NCBI RefSeq assembly: GCF_018618755.1
Contig: NZ_JACSMR010000006.1
Coordinates: 98,422 to 162,421 of the forward strand
Direction of reading: 5' to 3'
Length of the DNA stretch: 64,000 nt
DNA from: Exiguobacterium sp. s193
GTDB taxonomy: Bacteria; Bacillota; Bacilli; Exiguobacteriales; Exiguobacteriaceae
Shown: positions 44,293 through 52,442 of the stretch, in pieces
How the letters are laid out: each line of letters opens with the position of its first letter
How positions within the stretch are numbered: the stretch's first letter is position 1
Notes under the pieces: model-generated
What the model was told of the DNA's origin: nothing
Databases searched by the model: none
Seen by the model: the letters and a program-made list of their open reading frames with translations, nothing else
Position numbers and translations under genes: made by a program

Positions 44293-45687
44293 TTATGCAA
44301 ATCCATCATCTTCATCCGGCAAGAGGGGAAGCGTAATCGTGACGGTCGTACCTTGTCCGATCTCTGACGTAAAGGCAAGCGTCCCATCGTGGCGATCGAT
44401 GATGTGCTTCGTGATGGCAAGGCCAAGGCCAGTCCCGCCATCTTTGCGAGTCCGCGACTTGTCGACACGATAAAAACGTTTCGTCAAACGCTCTAAATGT
44501 TCAGGTGGAATCCCTTCCCCTTCATCCCGAATTGTACAAATGGTCAAATCACCCTCCGTTTTGGTCGAGAGGTAGATCGCGTGATCAGACGGTGTATACC
44601 GAAGGGCATTGTCAATCAGGTTTCCGATGACTTGCTCCAACCGATCATTGTCCCCGAGGACGATTTGACTCGGGTCGAAGTCTGTTACGAGTTGAACACC
44701 TTTTGCTTGCGCGATCGGCGCCATCCGGTAGACGACATCTTCGAGAACTTGGCTGAAGACGAGCGGTTGTTTCGTCATCGGATACGAGTCGCGTTCAAGT
44801 TGCGCGAGGTCTAGTAAATCGTTGACGAGACGTTGCAGACGTTCCGTCTCCCGTTCGATGATTTGGTAATACTGATCGCGTGTCTTCGTGTCTAAATGTT
44901 CATCTTGCATCATTTCCGTATAACCACGGATATAGGACAAGGGTGTCCGGAGTTCGTGGCTGACATTCGCGAGGAACTCTTTTCGTTGTTCGTCGACTTC
45001 GCCAAGTGATTCTGCCATTTTGTTCAGCGTTTCAGCAAGCTCTCCGATTTCATCATCCGATTGGATTGGAATCCGATAATCAAAATCACCTTGGGCGTAG
45101 ACCGTCGAGGCCCGTTTCATGTCAATCAATGGACGAATGATCGTATCGATGATCTGCCGCCCGAAGATGACGAGATTGAGAACGATTAAGCCGATCATGA
45201 AGAAAATCATCAACCGCAGCGGGCGGAACGGTTCACTGATTTGTCCGAGTTCAAGGTAGAGAATCAACGTTCCGACTAACCGATTGTTTTCGATGATCGG
45301 AAATCCTGTCATCAAAATATCGCTGCCTTCAATCGGATGCGTCCGGCTCGAGACGACCGTTTGACCATTTCGGAGCTGTTCGATATCTTCGTTCGTCAAG
45401 AAACGCAGTCCACCGGGATTCTTTTGCAGAAAATCGATGAAAAAGACTTTTGATTCCGTCAGCTCGTTCGTATAGGTCATCCCGTCATAAAAGGCACCGG
45501 ACAGTCCTTCCGACTCATAGATGTTAATCAATTTTTCACCACGGTTCAGCAAGATGTCTTCTTGCGTCTGAAGATAAAACCGGTCGTATAGATAAAACGT
45601 GAGTAACAGGAACAGAATCGCAGAAAAGACGCTCGTGAACCAAATCGTGATCCAAATCCGTTTTCGGATCGTGTAGCGTTTAATCAT
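44293..45687 (-). CDS. Sensor histidine kinase
   Basis: A 464-residue HK. Membrane segments are at about 12-32 and 160-180, with an extracellular sensor region between; then HAMP, H-box ANVSHELRTPLSYIRG (phospho-His), N-box NLIDNALRYTP, and G boxes DEGEGIP and GGTGLGLAI. It overlaps the response regulator by four bases. The signal is unknown; the pair is not adjacent to an obvious target. Confidence 0.92.
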   Translation of the reverse strand: MIKRYTIRKRIWITIWFTSVFSAILFLLLTFYLYDRFYLQTQEDILLNRGEKLINIYESEGLSGAFYDGMTYTNELTESKVFFIDFLQKNPGGLRFLTNEDIEQLRNGQTVVSSRTHPIEGSDILMTGFPIIENNRLVGTLILYLELGQISEPFRPLRLMIFFMIGLIVLNLVIFGRQIIDTIIRPLIDMKRASTVYAQGDFDYRIPIQSDDEIGELAETLNKMAESLGEVDEQRKEFLANVSHELRTPLSYIRGYTEMMQDEHLDTKTRDQYYQIIERETERLQRLVNDLLDLAQLERDSYPMTKQPLVFSQVLEDVVYRMAPIAQAKGVQLVTDFDPSQIVLGDNDRLEQVIGNLIDNALRYTPSDHAIYLSTKTEGDLTICTIRDEGEGIPPEHLERLTKRFYRVDKSRTRKDGGTGLGLAITKHIIDRHDGTLAFTSEIGQGTTVTITLPLLPDEDDGFA

Positions 45688-46367
45688 ACTTCCTCGAATT
45701 TATAGCCGATGCCCCAGACCGTTTGAATGGCGCCACCAGCTTCACCGAGTTTTAGGCGAAGTGTTTTGATATGCGTATCGACTGTCCGTAAGTTTCCGAT
45801 ATAATCGGCTCCCCAAATTTGGTCGAGTAGTTGCTCGCGAGAAAAAACTTTGTCGTTATGTTGAACGAACAAGTGCAACAAGTCAAATTCTTTTCGTGTC
45901 AGGCTGACCGGTTTACCACTGACGTGGACACTTCGGCTTTCTGTATCGAGTTCGAGCTTGCCGATTGTTAATGTCGCCGATTGATCGACTGTAAAGCGAT
46001 GCGAGCGACGCAAGGTCGCTTCGATTCGGGCGAGTAGTTCGCGCGGGCTGAACGGTTTCGTGATGTAGTCATCGGCACCGATTTTCAAACCATGGATCCG
46101 GTCGAGCTCGTCCGAACGTGCCGTCAACATGATGATCGGGACATTTGAAAATTCGCGAATCCGCATGCATGCCGTCAGTCCGTCCATTTCAGGCATCATC
46201 ACGTCAAGTAAGATGAGGTGAAAGGTATCCTGTTGAATTTTATCGATGGCTTCTTGACCATTCGTTGCCGTTGTCGTGACGTAGGCTTCTTTTTCAAGGT
46301 TTGATACGAGTAAATCGCGCATCTGTGCTTCGTCATCGACGACGAGAATTTTAAACTGTTCTGCCAT
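45684..46367 (-). CDS. OmpR/PhoB-family response regulator
   Basis: A receiver domain (VVDDE, phospho-Asp in LLDVMMPEMDG, TARSD, Lys in ITKPFSPREL) and a winged-helix DNA-binding domain (RTVDTHIKTLRLKLGEAGG). Length 227. ATG 46367 follows GAGGAGCGATTTGA. The HK start overlaps its stop (ATGA), so the two proteins are made in a fixed ratio. Confidence 0.93.
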   Translation of the reverse strand: MAEQFKILVVDDEAQMRDLLVSNLEKEAYVTTTATNGQEAIDKIQQDTFHLILLDVMMPEMDGLTACMRIREFSNVPIIMLTARSDELDRIHGLKIGADDYITKPFSPRELLARIEATLRRSHRFTVDQSATLTIGKLELDTESRSVHVSGKPVSLTRKEFDLLHLFVQHNDKVFSREQLLDQIWGADYIGNLRTVDTHIKTLRLKLGEAGGAIQTVWGIGYKFEEV

Positions 46368-46474
46368 TCAAATCGCTCCTCATTCATCCGGAAAACGGGA
46401 TTTGTAGCCAGTTGTCCGGTGAGTTTTTTTTAATCATACCATTTGAGCGTTTCAAGCCGCATCAAAAGTACGAC

Positions 46475-46510
46475 AAAAAAAGCACGAGTGGGCGATGCCA
46501 CTCATGCTTC
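46475..46510 (-). terminator. Terminator after acetyltransferase gene
   Basis: The minus strand has AGCATGAGTGGC and its near-inverse GCCCACTCGTGCT followed by seven T. Confidence 0.85.
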
Positions 46511-47059
46511 GAGTTGTTGTTCGTAGACCGTTTCGAGTTCGCGACCATGAATGTACATGTGGAAACTCGATTTTGATACTTCATACAGCGTGAACTGGGT
46601 CTCGCCTGTATTCAATTGTTCGAGTAACGTCGGACGGAGTTCATCCGCACAAAAGGCATAAGGCAATTTTTCTGCTGCTTTTTGTGAACGGATATTCGTC
46701 TGGCGAATCTTCATGAAGACACTTTCGAAACCGAGTTCGAAAAACAGCTCGGAAAAGAACGCTTCTTTCGCCAAGTTGTTATAGCCTTTTCCATGATACG
46801 GTTTACCTAACCATGTACCGAGAAAACCATAATGTCCTTCGATATCGAGTAAACTGATTGTACCGATTGGTTGGTCGAATTCATCCAGGATTGTACGTGA
46901 GACAAGTTCACCACGCTCTTCCTCTTCGATTGCCTGCTTTGTAGTAAACAGAAATTCATCAAAGTACCGTGTTTTTTGGCGGACGTACGGATATACGTCT
47001 TGATGCTGCATCAGTTCGAACAAATCAGCGCAGTCGCTCAGCTCCCGTTGCTTGAGCAT
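46502..47059 (-). CDS. GNAT-family N-acetyltransferase
   Basis: A 185-residue protein with the acetyl-CoA region GTWLGKPYHGKGYNNLAKEA (R/Q-x-x-G-x-G/A type) and the later NIRSQKAAEKLPYAF. Closest in style to RimJ/RimL or SpeG-like acetyltransferases; substrate unknown. ATG 47059 follows AAGGAGG. A possible promoter is about 100 bases upstream. Confidence 0.82.
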   Translation of the reverse strand: MLKQRELSDCADLFELMQHQDVYPYVRQKTRYFDEFLFTTKQAIEEEERGELVSRTILDEFDQPIGTISLLDIEGHYGFLGTWLGKPYHGKGYNNLAKEAFFSELFFELGFESVFMKIRQTNIRSQKAAEKLPYAFCADELRPTLLEQLNTGETQFTLYEVSKSSFHMYIHGRELETVYEQQLEA

Positions 47060-47165
47060 ACTTCCATTCCTCCTTCTTAAGACCGCTAGAATGATTGTCG
47101 AAAGCTACCTGTCTGACTCGTTTGAACCGCGCATGGTATGCCTTCTTCAGTTGTCGGATAAGATA

Positions 47166-47193
47166 ATATTACCTTCTTTTTTTAAAAATGCAA
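47166..47193 (-). promoter_or_regulatory. Possible promoter of the acetyltransferase gene
   Basis: The minus strand has TTGCAT (47193-47188), a 16-base spacer and TAATAT (47171-47166). It predicts a 5' UTR of about 100 bases. Confidence 0.4.
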
Positions 47194-47267
47194 GTAAATA
47201 ATTTTTGTGAAAAAACATAAAAATTTAAGACAAACTTTGCAAACGAAATTGACTGTTTTTCACAAAG

Positions 47268-47311
47268 AAAAAAGCCTTTGATCTTCAACGGTTTAACGTT
47301 AAATCAAAGGC
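47268..47311 (-). terminator. Terminator after the amidohydrolase gene
   Basis: GCCTTTGAT and ATCAAAGGC close a long hairpin, followed on the minus strand by TTTTTTC. Confidence 0.85.
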
Positions 47312-47318
47312 AAATCGT

Positions 47319-48461
47319 TTAAGACATCGAGGTTAAATGAACATGTTCAAAAATGACTTTTCCGTCAATCATCGTCATCAGCGGTTTTGCTAAATAATCA
47401 AGTGGGAAATGGCTCCATAAAACTAAATCAGCATCTTTTCCGACTTCGATCGACCCGACATGATCCGATACGCCAAGCGAACGAGCTGGATTGATCGTGA
47501 TGGCACGGAGGGCGATGTCGACGGGTAAACCTTCACGAGCGGCGAGTCCTGCGCATAAATTCAAATACTGGACAGGTGTATATGGATGGTCAGTCGTGAT
47601 CGACACTTCGAGACCGTGTTCGTGAAGGACACGGTACGTCTCCCATGTTTTATTTTTAAGTTCGATTTTGGATTTACGGGTAAAGGTCGGTCCGACGGTC
47701 ACGTGTTCAATCGGCAGTTGTTGTAATTCTTTTGCGACGAGGTGACCTTCCGTACAGTGTTCGATCCGGACATCGAGATTAAATTCTTCAGCGAAGCGGA
47801 TCGCCGATAGAATGTCATCCGCCCGGTGTGCATGGACGCGAAGTGGCATTTCTTTATTTAAGACGCGTTCAATCATCCGGTGAGCGAACGTATCTGCCGT
47901 CCGTTGCATCTTCACTTCGAGGAACGCTTCACGGAGCATACCCATGATGCCCATCCGCGTTAGTTCTCCTGCACGTCCAGCACTGTGGACACGTTTCGGG
48001 TTCTCACCAAGCGCAATCTTCAGGCCGGCATATTTCCGTAAAATCATATCATCGATGAAGCGCCCGTGCGTTTTGATGACACTCGTTACACCACCGATGA
48101 TGTTCATGCTGCCCGGCATGACTTGGACGGTCGTGACACCATGTTCGATTGCTTCCTTGAAGCCTTCATCTAACGGATAGACACCGTCGATTGCACGCAA
48201 GTGCGGTGTCATCGCGAAAATCGTTTCATTGGCGTCATTTCCGACCGTACCCGTCCCTTCGTCGTACAGGCCGAGGTGGGTATGGGCGTCGATGAAACCC
48301 GGTAACAAAAAGCGTCCTTCAGCTTCGATGACACGCTCGTCGTCTTGAACGTCGAGTAACTCGTGGATTTCGTGGATTTTACCGTCTTTGATGCGAATAT
48401 CACCATAAAAACTATCTGCTGTGATCGGGAAAATATGTGCATTTCGTATTAATACGTTCAA
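47319..48461 (-). CDS. Amidohydrolase-family metal-dependent hydrolase
   Basis: A 380-residue TIM-barrel hydrolase. Metal sites: HxH in LPGFIDAHTHLG, His in LRVHAHRADD and IEHCTEGH, Asp in ITTDHPYTP. The C-terminal INPARSLGVSDHVGSIEVGK is a common imidazolonepropionase-like ending. Substrate not readable. ATG 48461 is 20 bases after the yfhF-like stop region on the opposite end of a shared transcript, so the two minus-strand genes may be co-transcribed. Confidence 0.87.
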   Translation of the reverse strand: MNVLIRNAHIFPITADSFYGDIRIKDGKIHEIHELLDVQDDERVIEAEGRFLLPGFIDAHTHLGLYDEGTGTVGNDANETIFAMTPHLRAIDGVYPLDEGFKEAIEHGVTTVQVMPGSMNIIGGVTSVIKTHGRFIDDMILRKYAGLKIALGENPKRVHSAGRAGELTRMGIMGMLREAFLEVKMQRTADTFAHRMIERVLNKEMPLRVHAHRADDILSAIRFAEEFNLDVRIEHCTEGHLVAKELQQLPIEHVTVGPTFTRKSKIELKNKTWETYRVLHEHGLEVSITTDHPYTPVQYLNLCAGLAAREGLPVDIALRAITINPARSLGVSDHVGSIEVGKDADLVLWSHFPLDYLAKPLMTMIDGKVIFEHVHLTSMS

Positions 48462-48480
48462 CGTTTCGTCAGCCCCTGTG

Positions 48481-49389
48481 TTAGTTTGTCTGCTCTAAGT
48501 TGCTTAGTGCATCCTTTAGTTCAGCATACCGAAACTTGAATCCATTTTCGAGCGCTTTTTTCGGAATGACGCGTGCACCTTCGAGGACGATGACACTTTT
48601 TTCACCAAGTGCGAGCTCAAGAGCGAAGCGTGGAGCCGGTAACCAGTGGGGGCGGTGTAACGTTTTCCCGATCGTTTTTCCGAACTGACGCATCGTTTCT
48701 GGATGCGGCGCCGTGATGTTAAGCGGACCAGTGAGTTGATTTGTTGTAAGGGCGAAGATGAATAATTCGACGAGGTCGTCGATATGAACCCAAGAGACCC
48801 ATTGTTTTCCGTCGCCCATCGTTCCGCCGCCGAAAAGTTTATAAGGTAAGCGCATCAATGGATAAGCGCCACCCTCGTTACTGAGGACGACACCAATCCG
48901 TGGATGAACGAGCCGGATCCCAAGGTCGGCGATGGGTTGGGCTAACGCTTCCCACTTGACGCAGACTTGACTGAGGAAGTCACTTGTCGGCGGGAGTGGT
49001 TGTTCCTCCGTAAATGTTTGATGCCGATCCTGTCCATAAATGCCGACAGCGGAAGCGGAGAGGACGACAGCCGGTTTTGTTGTTAATGCTTCATTGATGC
49101 GGACTAATTCCTTCGTCGAATCAATCCGGCTTTGCAGAATCGTTTGTTTCCGTTCTTCCGTCCAGCGGCCGTCATTGATCGAAGCACCAGCTAAATGGAT
49201 GAAGGCATCGACCCCTTCAAGCTGGCGCTCTGGAGCGGCAGACGACGTCAGCCACTCGACGTAAGTAGTATGTTCTGTGTTGTCTTGTACGGACCGGGTC
49301 AAAATAAAGATATGATGGCCTTCCGCAATCAGTCGTTTTGAGAGCGCTTGACCAATCATTCCTGTTCCACCTGTAATCGCAATCTTCAT
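48481..49389 (-). CDS. yfhF: TIGR01777-family NAD(P)-binding epimerase-like protein (YfhF)
   Basis: A 302-residue extended short-chain dehydrogenase-like protein. The nucleotide site is ITGGTGMIGQALSKRL; HLAGASINDGRW and SASAVGIYG are family features. Its reaction is unknown. Of several ATG codons after GAAAGGG, ATG 49389 (MKIAITGG) has the best spacing and matches the family. It is divergent from recX, as in Bacillus yfhF-yfhG. Confidence 0.9.
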   Translation of the reverse strand: MKIAITGGTGMIGQALSKRLIAEGHHIFILTRSVQDNTEHTTYVEWLTSSAAPERQLEGVDAFIHLAGASINDGRWTEERKQTILQSRIDSTKELVRINEALTTKPAVVLSASAVGIYGQDRHQTFTEEQPLPPTSDFLSQVCVKWEALAQPIADLGIRLVHPRIGVVLSNEGGAYPLMRLPYKLFGGGTMGDGKQWVSWVHIDDLVELFIFALTTNQLTGPLNITAPHPETMRQFGKTIGKTLHRPHWLPAPRFALELALGEKSVIVLEGARVIPKKALENGFKFRYAELKDALSNLEQTN

Positions 49390-49502
49390 CATCATCATCC
49401 CTTTCAGCAATCTTGTACATATGTTCCCGTTTGTCAGTTTCGCTCAAACATGAGGAAGCATGTTATCGTTAAGTATTCAGTTTTAAGTAGGAGGATACCC
49501 CC

Positions 49503-50324
49503 TTGAAGATTAAACGGATTTCGACACAAAAGAAAAATAATGAGCGGTTTAATATCTATATCGAACGGGATGGAAAAGAAGAGTATGCGTTTGCCGTCGA
49601 TGTCGACATTTTAATTAAATATAACCTTGAGCGTGATAAGGAGATTGATGACGACTTCGTCAAGGAAGTGTTGACGGCGGAAGAAGAACAAAAAGCTTAC
49701 CGGTTGTCGTTGAACCACTTGTCTTACCGGATGCGGGCGACGAGCGAGGTCGAAACGCATTTGATCGAAAAGGAGATGCCGGAACACGCGATCAAACATG
49801 CGATTCAGCGCCTGACGGAACAAAAGTACATCGACGATCAACAGTTTGCACTTGCCTATACGGCGACGAAAAAAGCAACGACACCCCAAGGGCCGGGACG
49901 AATCCGGCGTGATTTAGCGGCGTTGAAGATAAAAAAAGAGTACATCGATGAAGCGTTACGACAGTTCTCGGAAGAAGAAGAGCTAGAGAAGGTCGTCAAG
50001 TTCTTGCGCCAAAAACAAAAGGAATTAGCGCGGCGTTCGGTCCGGGAATTGAAACAGAAACTGCAGCAAACTCTGATGCAACGTGGGTTTTCATCAGAAG
50101 TGACGCAACAAGCGTTTCAAATCGTTTTTGAGGAAGTCGAAGTCGATGCGGAAGAAGAGGCGGCGCTTTATCAGGCACGAAAATATTATCCGAAATATCA
50201 TAAGCTCGAACCCTTCGCCCGTGAGCAAAAAACGAAGCAAGCTCTCGTCCGAAAAGGGTTTCCGTATGCTGTCGTAGCGAGTGTCCTCGAACAGGTCAAG
50301 CAAGAAGAGGAAGAAGGAATCTGA
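49503..50324 (+). CDS. recX: RecX regulatory protein
   Basis: A 273-residue all-helical RecX, which modulates RecA filaments. Repeats of the three-helix unit are visible (LSYRMRATSEVETHLIEKEM, PGRIRRDLAALKIKKEYIDE, LKQKLQQTLMQRGFSSEVTQ). The start is TTG 49503 with TAGGAGG 8 bases upstream. Length fits long Bacillales RecX (YfhG). Confidence 0.92.
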   Translation: MKIKRISTQKKNNERFNIYIERDGKEEYAFAVDVDILIKYNLERDKEIDDDFVKEVLTAEEEQKAYRLSLNHLSYRMRATSEVETHLIEKEMPEHAIKHAIQRLTEQKYIDDQQFALAYTATKKATTPQGPGRIRRDLAALKIKKEYIDEALRQFSEEEELEKVVKFLRQKQKELARRSVRELKQKLQQTLMQRGFSSEVTQQAFQIVFEEVEVDAEEEAALYQARKYYPKYHKLEPFAREQKTKQALVRKGFPYAVVASVLEQVKQEEEEGI

Positions 50325-50384
50325 CAAGAGTCAGCCCTTCCAAAAAGACTGAAAAATCATTTCCCTAAAAAGCAAGATGGAAAA

Positions 50385-50414
50385 TTGACAATTGTTCGAC
50401 AATTGTGCTATTCT
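50385..50414 (+). promoter_or_regulatory. Promoter with overlapping operator-like repeats, bmr operon
   Basis: TTGACA (50385-50390), an 18-base spacer and TATTCT (50409-50414). The spacer holds two copies of the palindrome ACAATTGT (50388-50395 and 50399-50406) 11 bases apart, about one helical turn, so a dimeric repressor of MarR or TetR type could block the promoter. Confidence 0.6.
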
Positions 50415-50446
50415 ACGCTCAGATTAAGAAAAGGAGGAACCGTCAC

Positions 50447-50518
50447 ATGAAAAAGCAACTTGTTATCTCATCTGTTATTGGCCAGTTGAATATGGCGGAG
50501 ACTCTCGAACTCGTATAA
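50447..50518 (+). CDS. Leader peptide of the bmrCD-like operon, 23 aa
   Basis: ATG 50447 follows AAAAGGAGG and opens MKKQLVISSVIGQLNMAETL, then ELV and TAA. It lies downstream of a good promoter and about 80 bases before a terminator hairpin that precedes the exporter genes. This is the arrangement of bmrB-bmrC-bmrD in B. subtilis, where ribosome stalling on the leader lets transcription pass the terminator. This leader is shorter than the 54-residue BmrB and not clearly similar. Confidence 0.65.
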   Translation: MKKQLVISSVIGQLNMAETLELV

Positions 50519-50597
50519 ACACTCATTTAGTGTGCGATTGACAGGGAATCCGTTCCCCGAGCGCGCAGACCATATTTTTGATTCATATCGTCTTTTC

Positions 50598-50645
50598 AAG
50601 GCATAGTGATTCTCGGACTGCTTCCGGAAATCAGTATGCCTTTTT
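50598..50645 (+). terminator. Attenuator terminator before bmrC-like gene
   Basis: AAGGCATA pairs with TATGCCTT, TGATT with AATCA and CGGA with TCCG around a 5-base loop, followed by TTTTT. It stands 52 bases before the GTG start of the first exporter gene. Confidence 0.85.
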
Positions 50646-50697
50646 GTGCGTTCGGAAAAAAGGAACATCATTACATGACGCAAAGGGGGGAACCATC

Positions 50698-52425
50698 GTG
50701 CGATTATTTCGCCAACTCAGTTGGTTTCTGAAAGAACACAAAACATCTTATTTGATTGCCGTTGTACTTTTGATCATCACCGGTTTCATTGATTTGACAC
50801 CACCGTGGCTGATTGGAAAGGTAATTGACGGGTTACGGTCCGGATCGATGGACCGGACGACGCTGATTCAATATGTCGTCGGACTGCTCGTAATTTCGGT
50901 CGCTTCGTTTATTTTGACGTACTTATGGCTCGCGAAATTGTTTGGGACGGCCTTTTTGCTCGAACGGACATTACGCAGCCGATTCTTTACACATCTATTG
51001 AAATTGACGCCGACCTTCTATCAAAAGAACCGGACAGGAGACTTGATGGCGCTTGCGACAAATGACTTAAAAGCGGTCGAACGGACAGCCGGGTTTGGTG
51101 TGTTGACGCTCGTCGACTCGTTGAACATGACGGCGATTACGCTTGTCGTGATGGGGGTCGCGATCGATTGGAAATTGACGCTTGCAGCATTACTACCGAT
51201 GCCGCTCCTCGCGTATGCGATGAACAAGCTTGGAAGTCAAATTCATGGACGCTTCATCGTTGCCCAAGATGCGTTTGGGACAATGAATGATCAGGTCGTC
51301 GAATCGATTTCCGGACTGCGGGTCATTCGCTCATTCGTCCAAGAAGAGATTGATGTCAAAAAATTTGATGACACGACGACGGATGTCTTTGAAAAAAACA
51401 TGCATGTCGCAAAAATTGATGTCTTATTTGAACCAATCATCAAGTTATTGGTCGGTATCAGCTATTTAATCGGTCTGTCGTTCGGGACGTATCTTGTCTT
51501 TACGAACGATATTACGCTCGGCCAACTTGTTGCATTTAATATTTACCTCGGGATGTTAATTTGGCCGATGTATGCATTCGGAGAACTGATCAACGTCATC
51601 CAGCGTGGAACAGCAAGTCTCGACCGGTTAGAAGCAACGATGCGTGTCAAACCGTTGATTGCATCAACACCGAAAGTCGAAGTCGTGCGGCCGGAAACGA
51701 TTACTCTGGCTAACTTGACGTTCACGTATCCGGAGACGAATCATCCGTCGTTACACGGAATTGATTTGACGATTAAACACGGACAGACGATTGGAATCGT
51801 CGGTCCGACTGGATCAGGAAAAACAACGCTCTTACGTCAATTTTTACGGGAGTATCCGATTGGACGGGAAATGTTGAAAGTAAATGGAACACCATATGAA
51901 GATGTTGCACTGGAGACCGTCCGTGGATGGACGGGCTATGTCTCGCAAGAGCATCTACTCTTCTCGAAATCCGTCCGTGATAACATCTTGTTCGGGGCGG
52001 GTGAGGCGACAGAAGCTGAGTTGCAAGAAGCAATCCGTTTAGCGGCCTTCACGACAGATGTCGAGACGCTTGACCAAGGATTACAAACGATGGTCGGAGA
52101 ACGGGGTGTCACGCTTTCCGGAGGTCAGAAACAACGCCTATCGATTGCACGGGCGATGTTGAAGAAACCGGAGTTGTTACTGCTCGACGACTCGTTGTCA
52201 GCAGTCGACGCGAAAACGGAATCACAAATCATCGACGCAATCCGGACGAACCGTCATCAGTCAACGACCTTGATTGTTGCGCACCGGTTGTCTGCTGTCG
52301 CGCATGCCGATGAAATTCTTGTCTTACAAGACGGCGTGATCAGTGAACGGGGAACGCATGAACAGCTGATGGAACGACGCGGCTGGTATGCAGAACAATT
52401 CGAACGACAAAGTGAAGAAACGTAA
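50698..52425 (+). CDS. bmrC: BmrC-like half of a heterodimeric multidrug ABC exporter
   Basis: A 575-residue ABC exporter half: six membrane helices (about 15-290), then an NBD with Walker A GPTGSGKTT, signature LSGGQKQR, Walker B LLLLDDSLSAVD and H-loop VAHRLS. The catalytic Glu after Walker B is Asp, so its own Walker site is the degenerate one, as in BmrC. The start is GTG 50698 (MRLFRQLSWFLKEH) with AAGGGGGG 8 bases upstream; the frame further up runs through the attenuator. It is followed after 17 bases by its partner. Confidence 0.9.
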   Translation: MRLFRQLSWFLKEHKTSYLIAVVLLIITGFIDLTPPWLIGKVIDGLRSGSMDRTTLIQYVVGLLVISVASFILTYLWLAKLFGTAFLLERTLRSRFFTHLLKLTPTFYQKNRTGDLMALATNDLKAVERTAGFGVLTLVDSLNMTAITLVVMGVAIDWKLTLAALLPMPLLAYAMNKLGSQIHGRFIVAQDAFGTMNDQVVESISGLRVIRSFVQEEIDVKKFDDTTTDVFEKNMHVAKIDVLFEPIIKLLVGISYLIGLSFGTYLVFTNDITLGQLVAFNIYLGMLIWPMYAFGELINVIQRGTASLDRLEATMRVKPLIASTPKVEVVRPETITLANLTFTYPETNHPSLHGIDLTIKHGQTIGIVGPTGSGKTTLLRQFLREYPIGREMLKVNGTPYEDVALETVRGWTGYVSQEHLLFSKSVRDNILFGAGEATEAELQEAIRLAAFTTDVETLDQGLQTMVGERGVTLSGGQKQRLSIARAMLKKPELLLLDDSLSAVDAKTESQIIDAIRTNRHQSTTLIVAHRLSAVAHADEILVLQDGVISERGTHEQLMERRGWYAEQFERQSEET

Positions 52426-52442
52426 GGCAGGAGGTGCTGAAA

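Noticed and set aside
47060..47165. Possible riboswitch in the 5' UTR of the acetyltransferase gene
   Set aside because: I found no clear nested stems or terminator and no known core motif.
50385..50414. Promoter palindromes as a transposon or repeat remnant
   Set aside because: They are short and positioned exactly across -35 to -10, which favours an operator.
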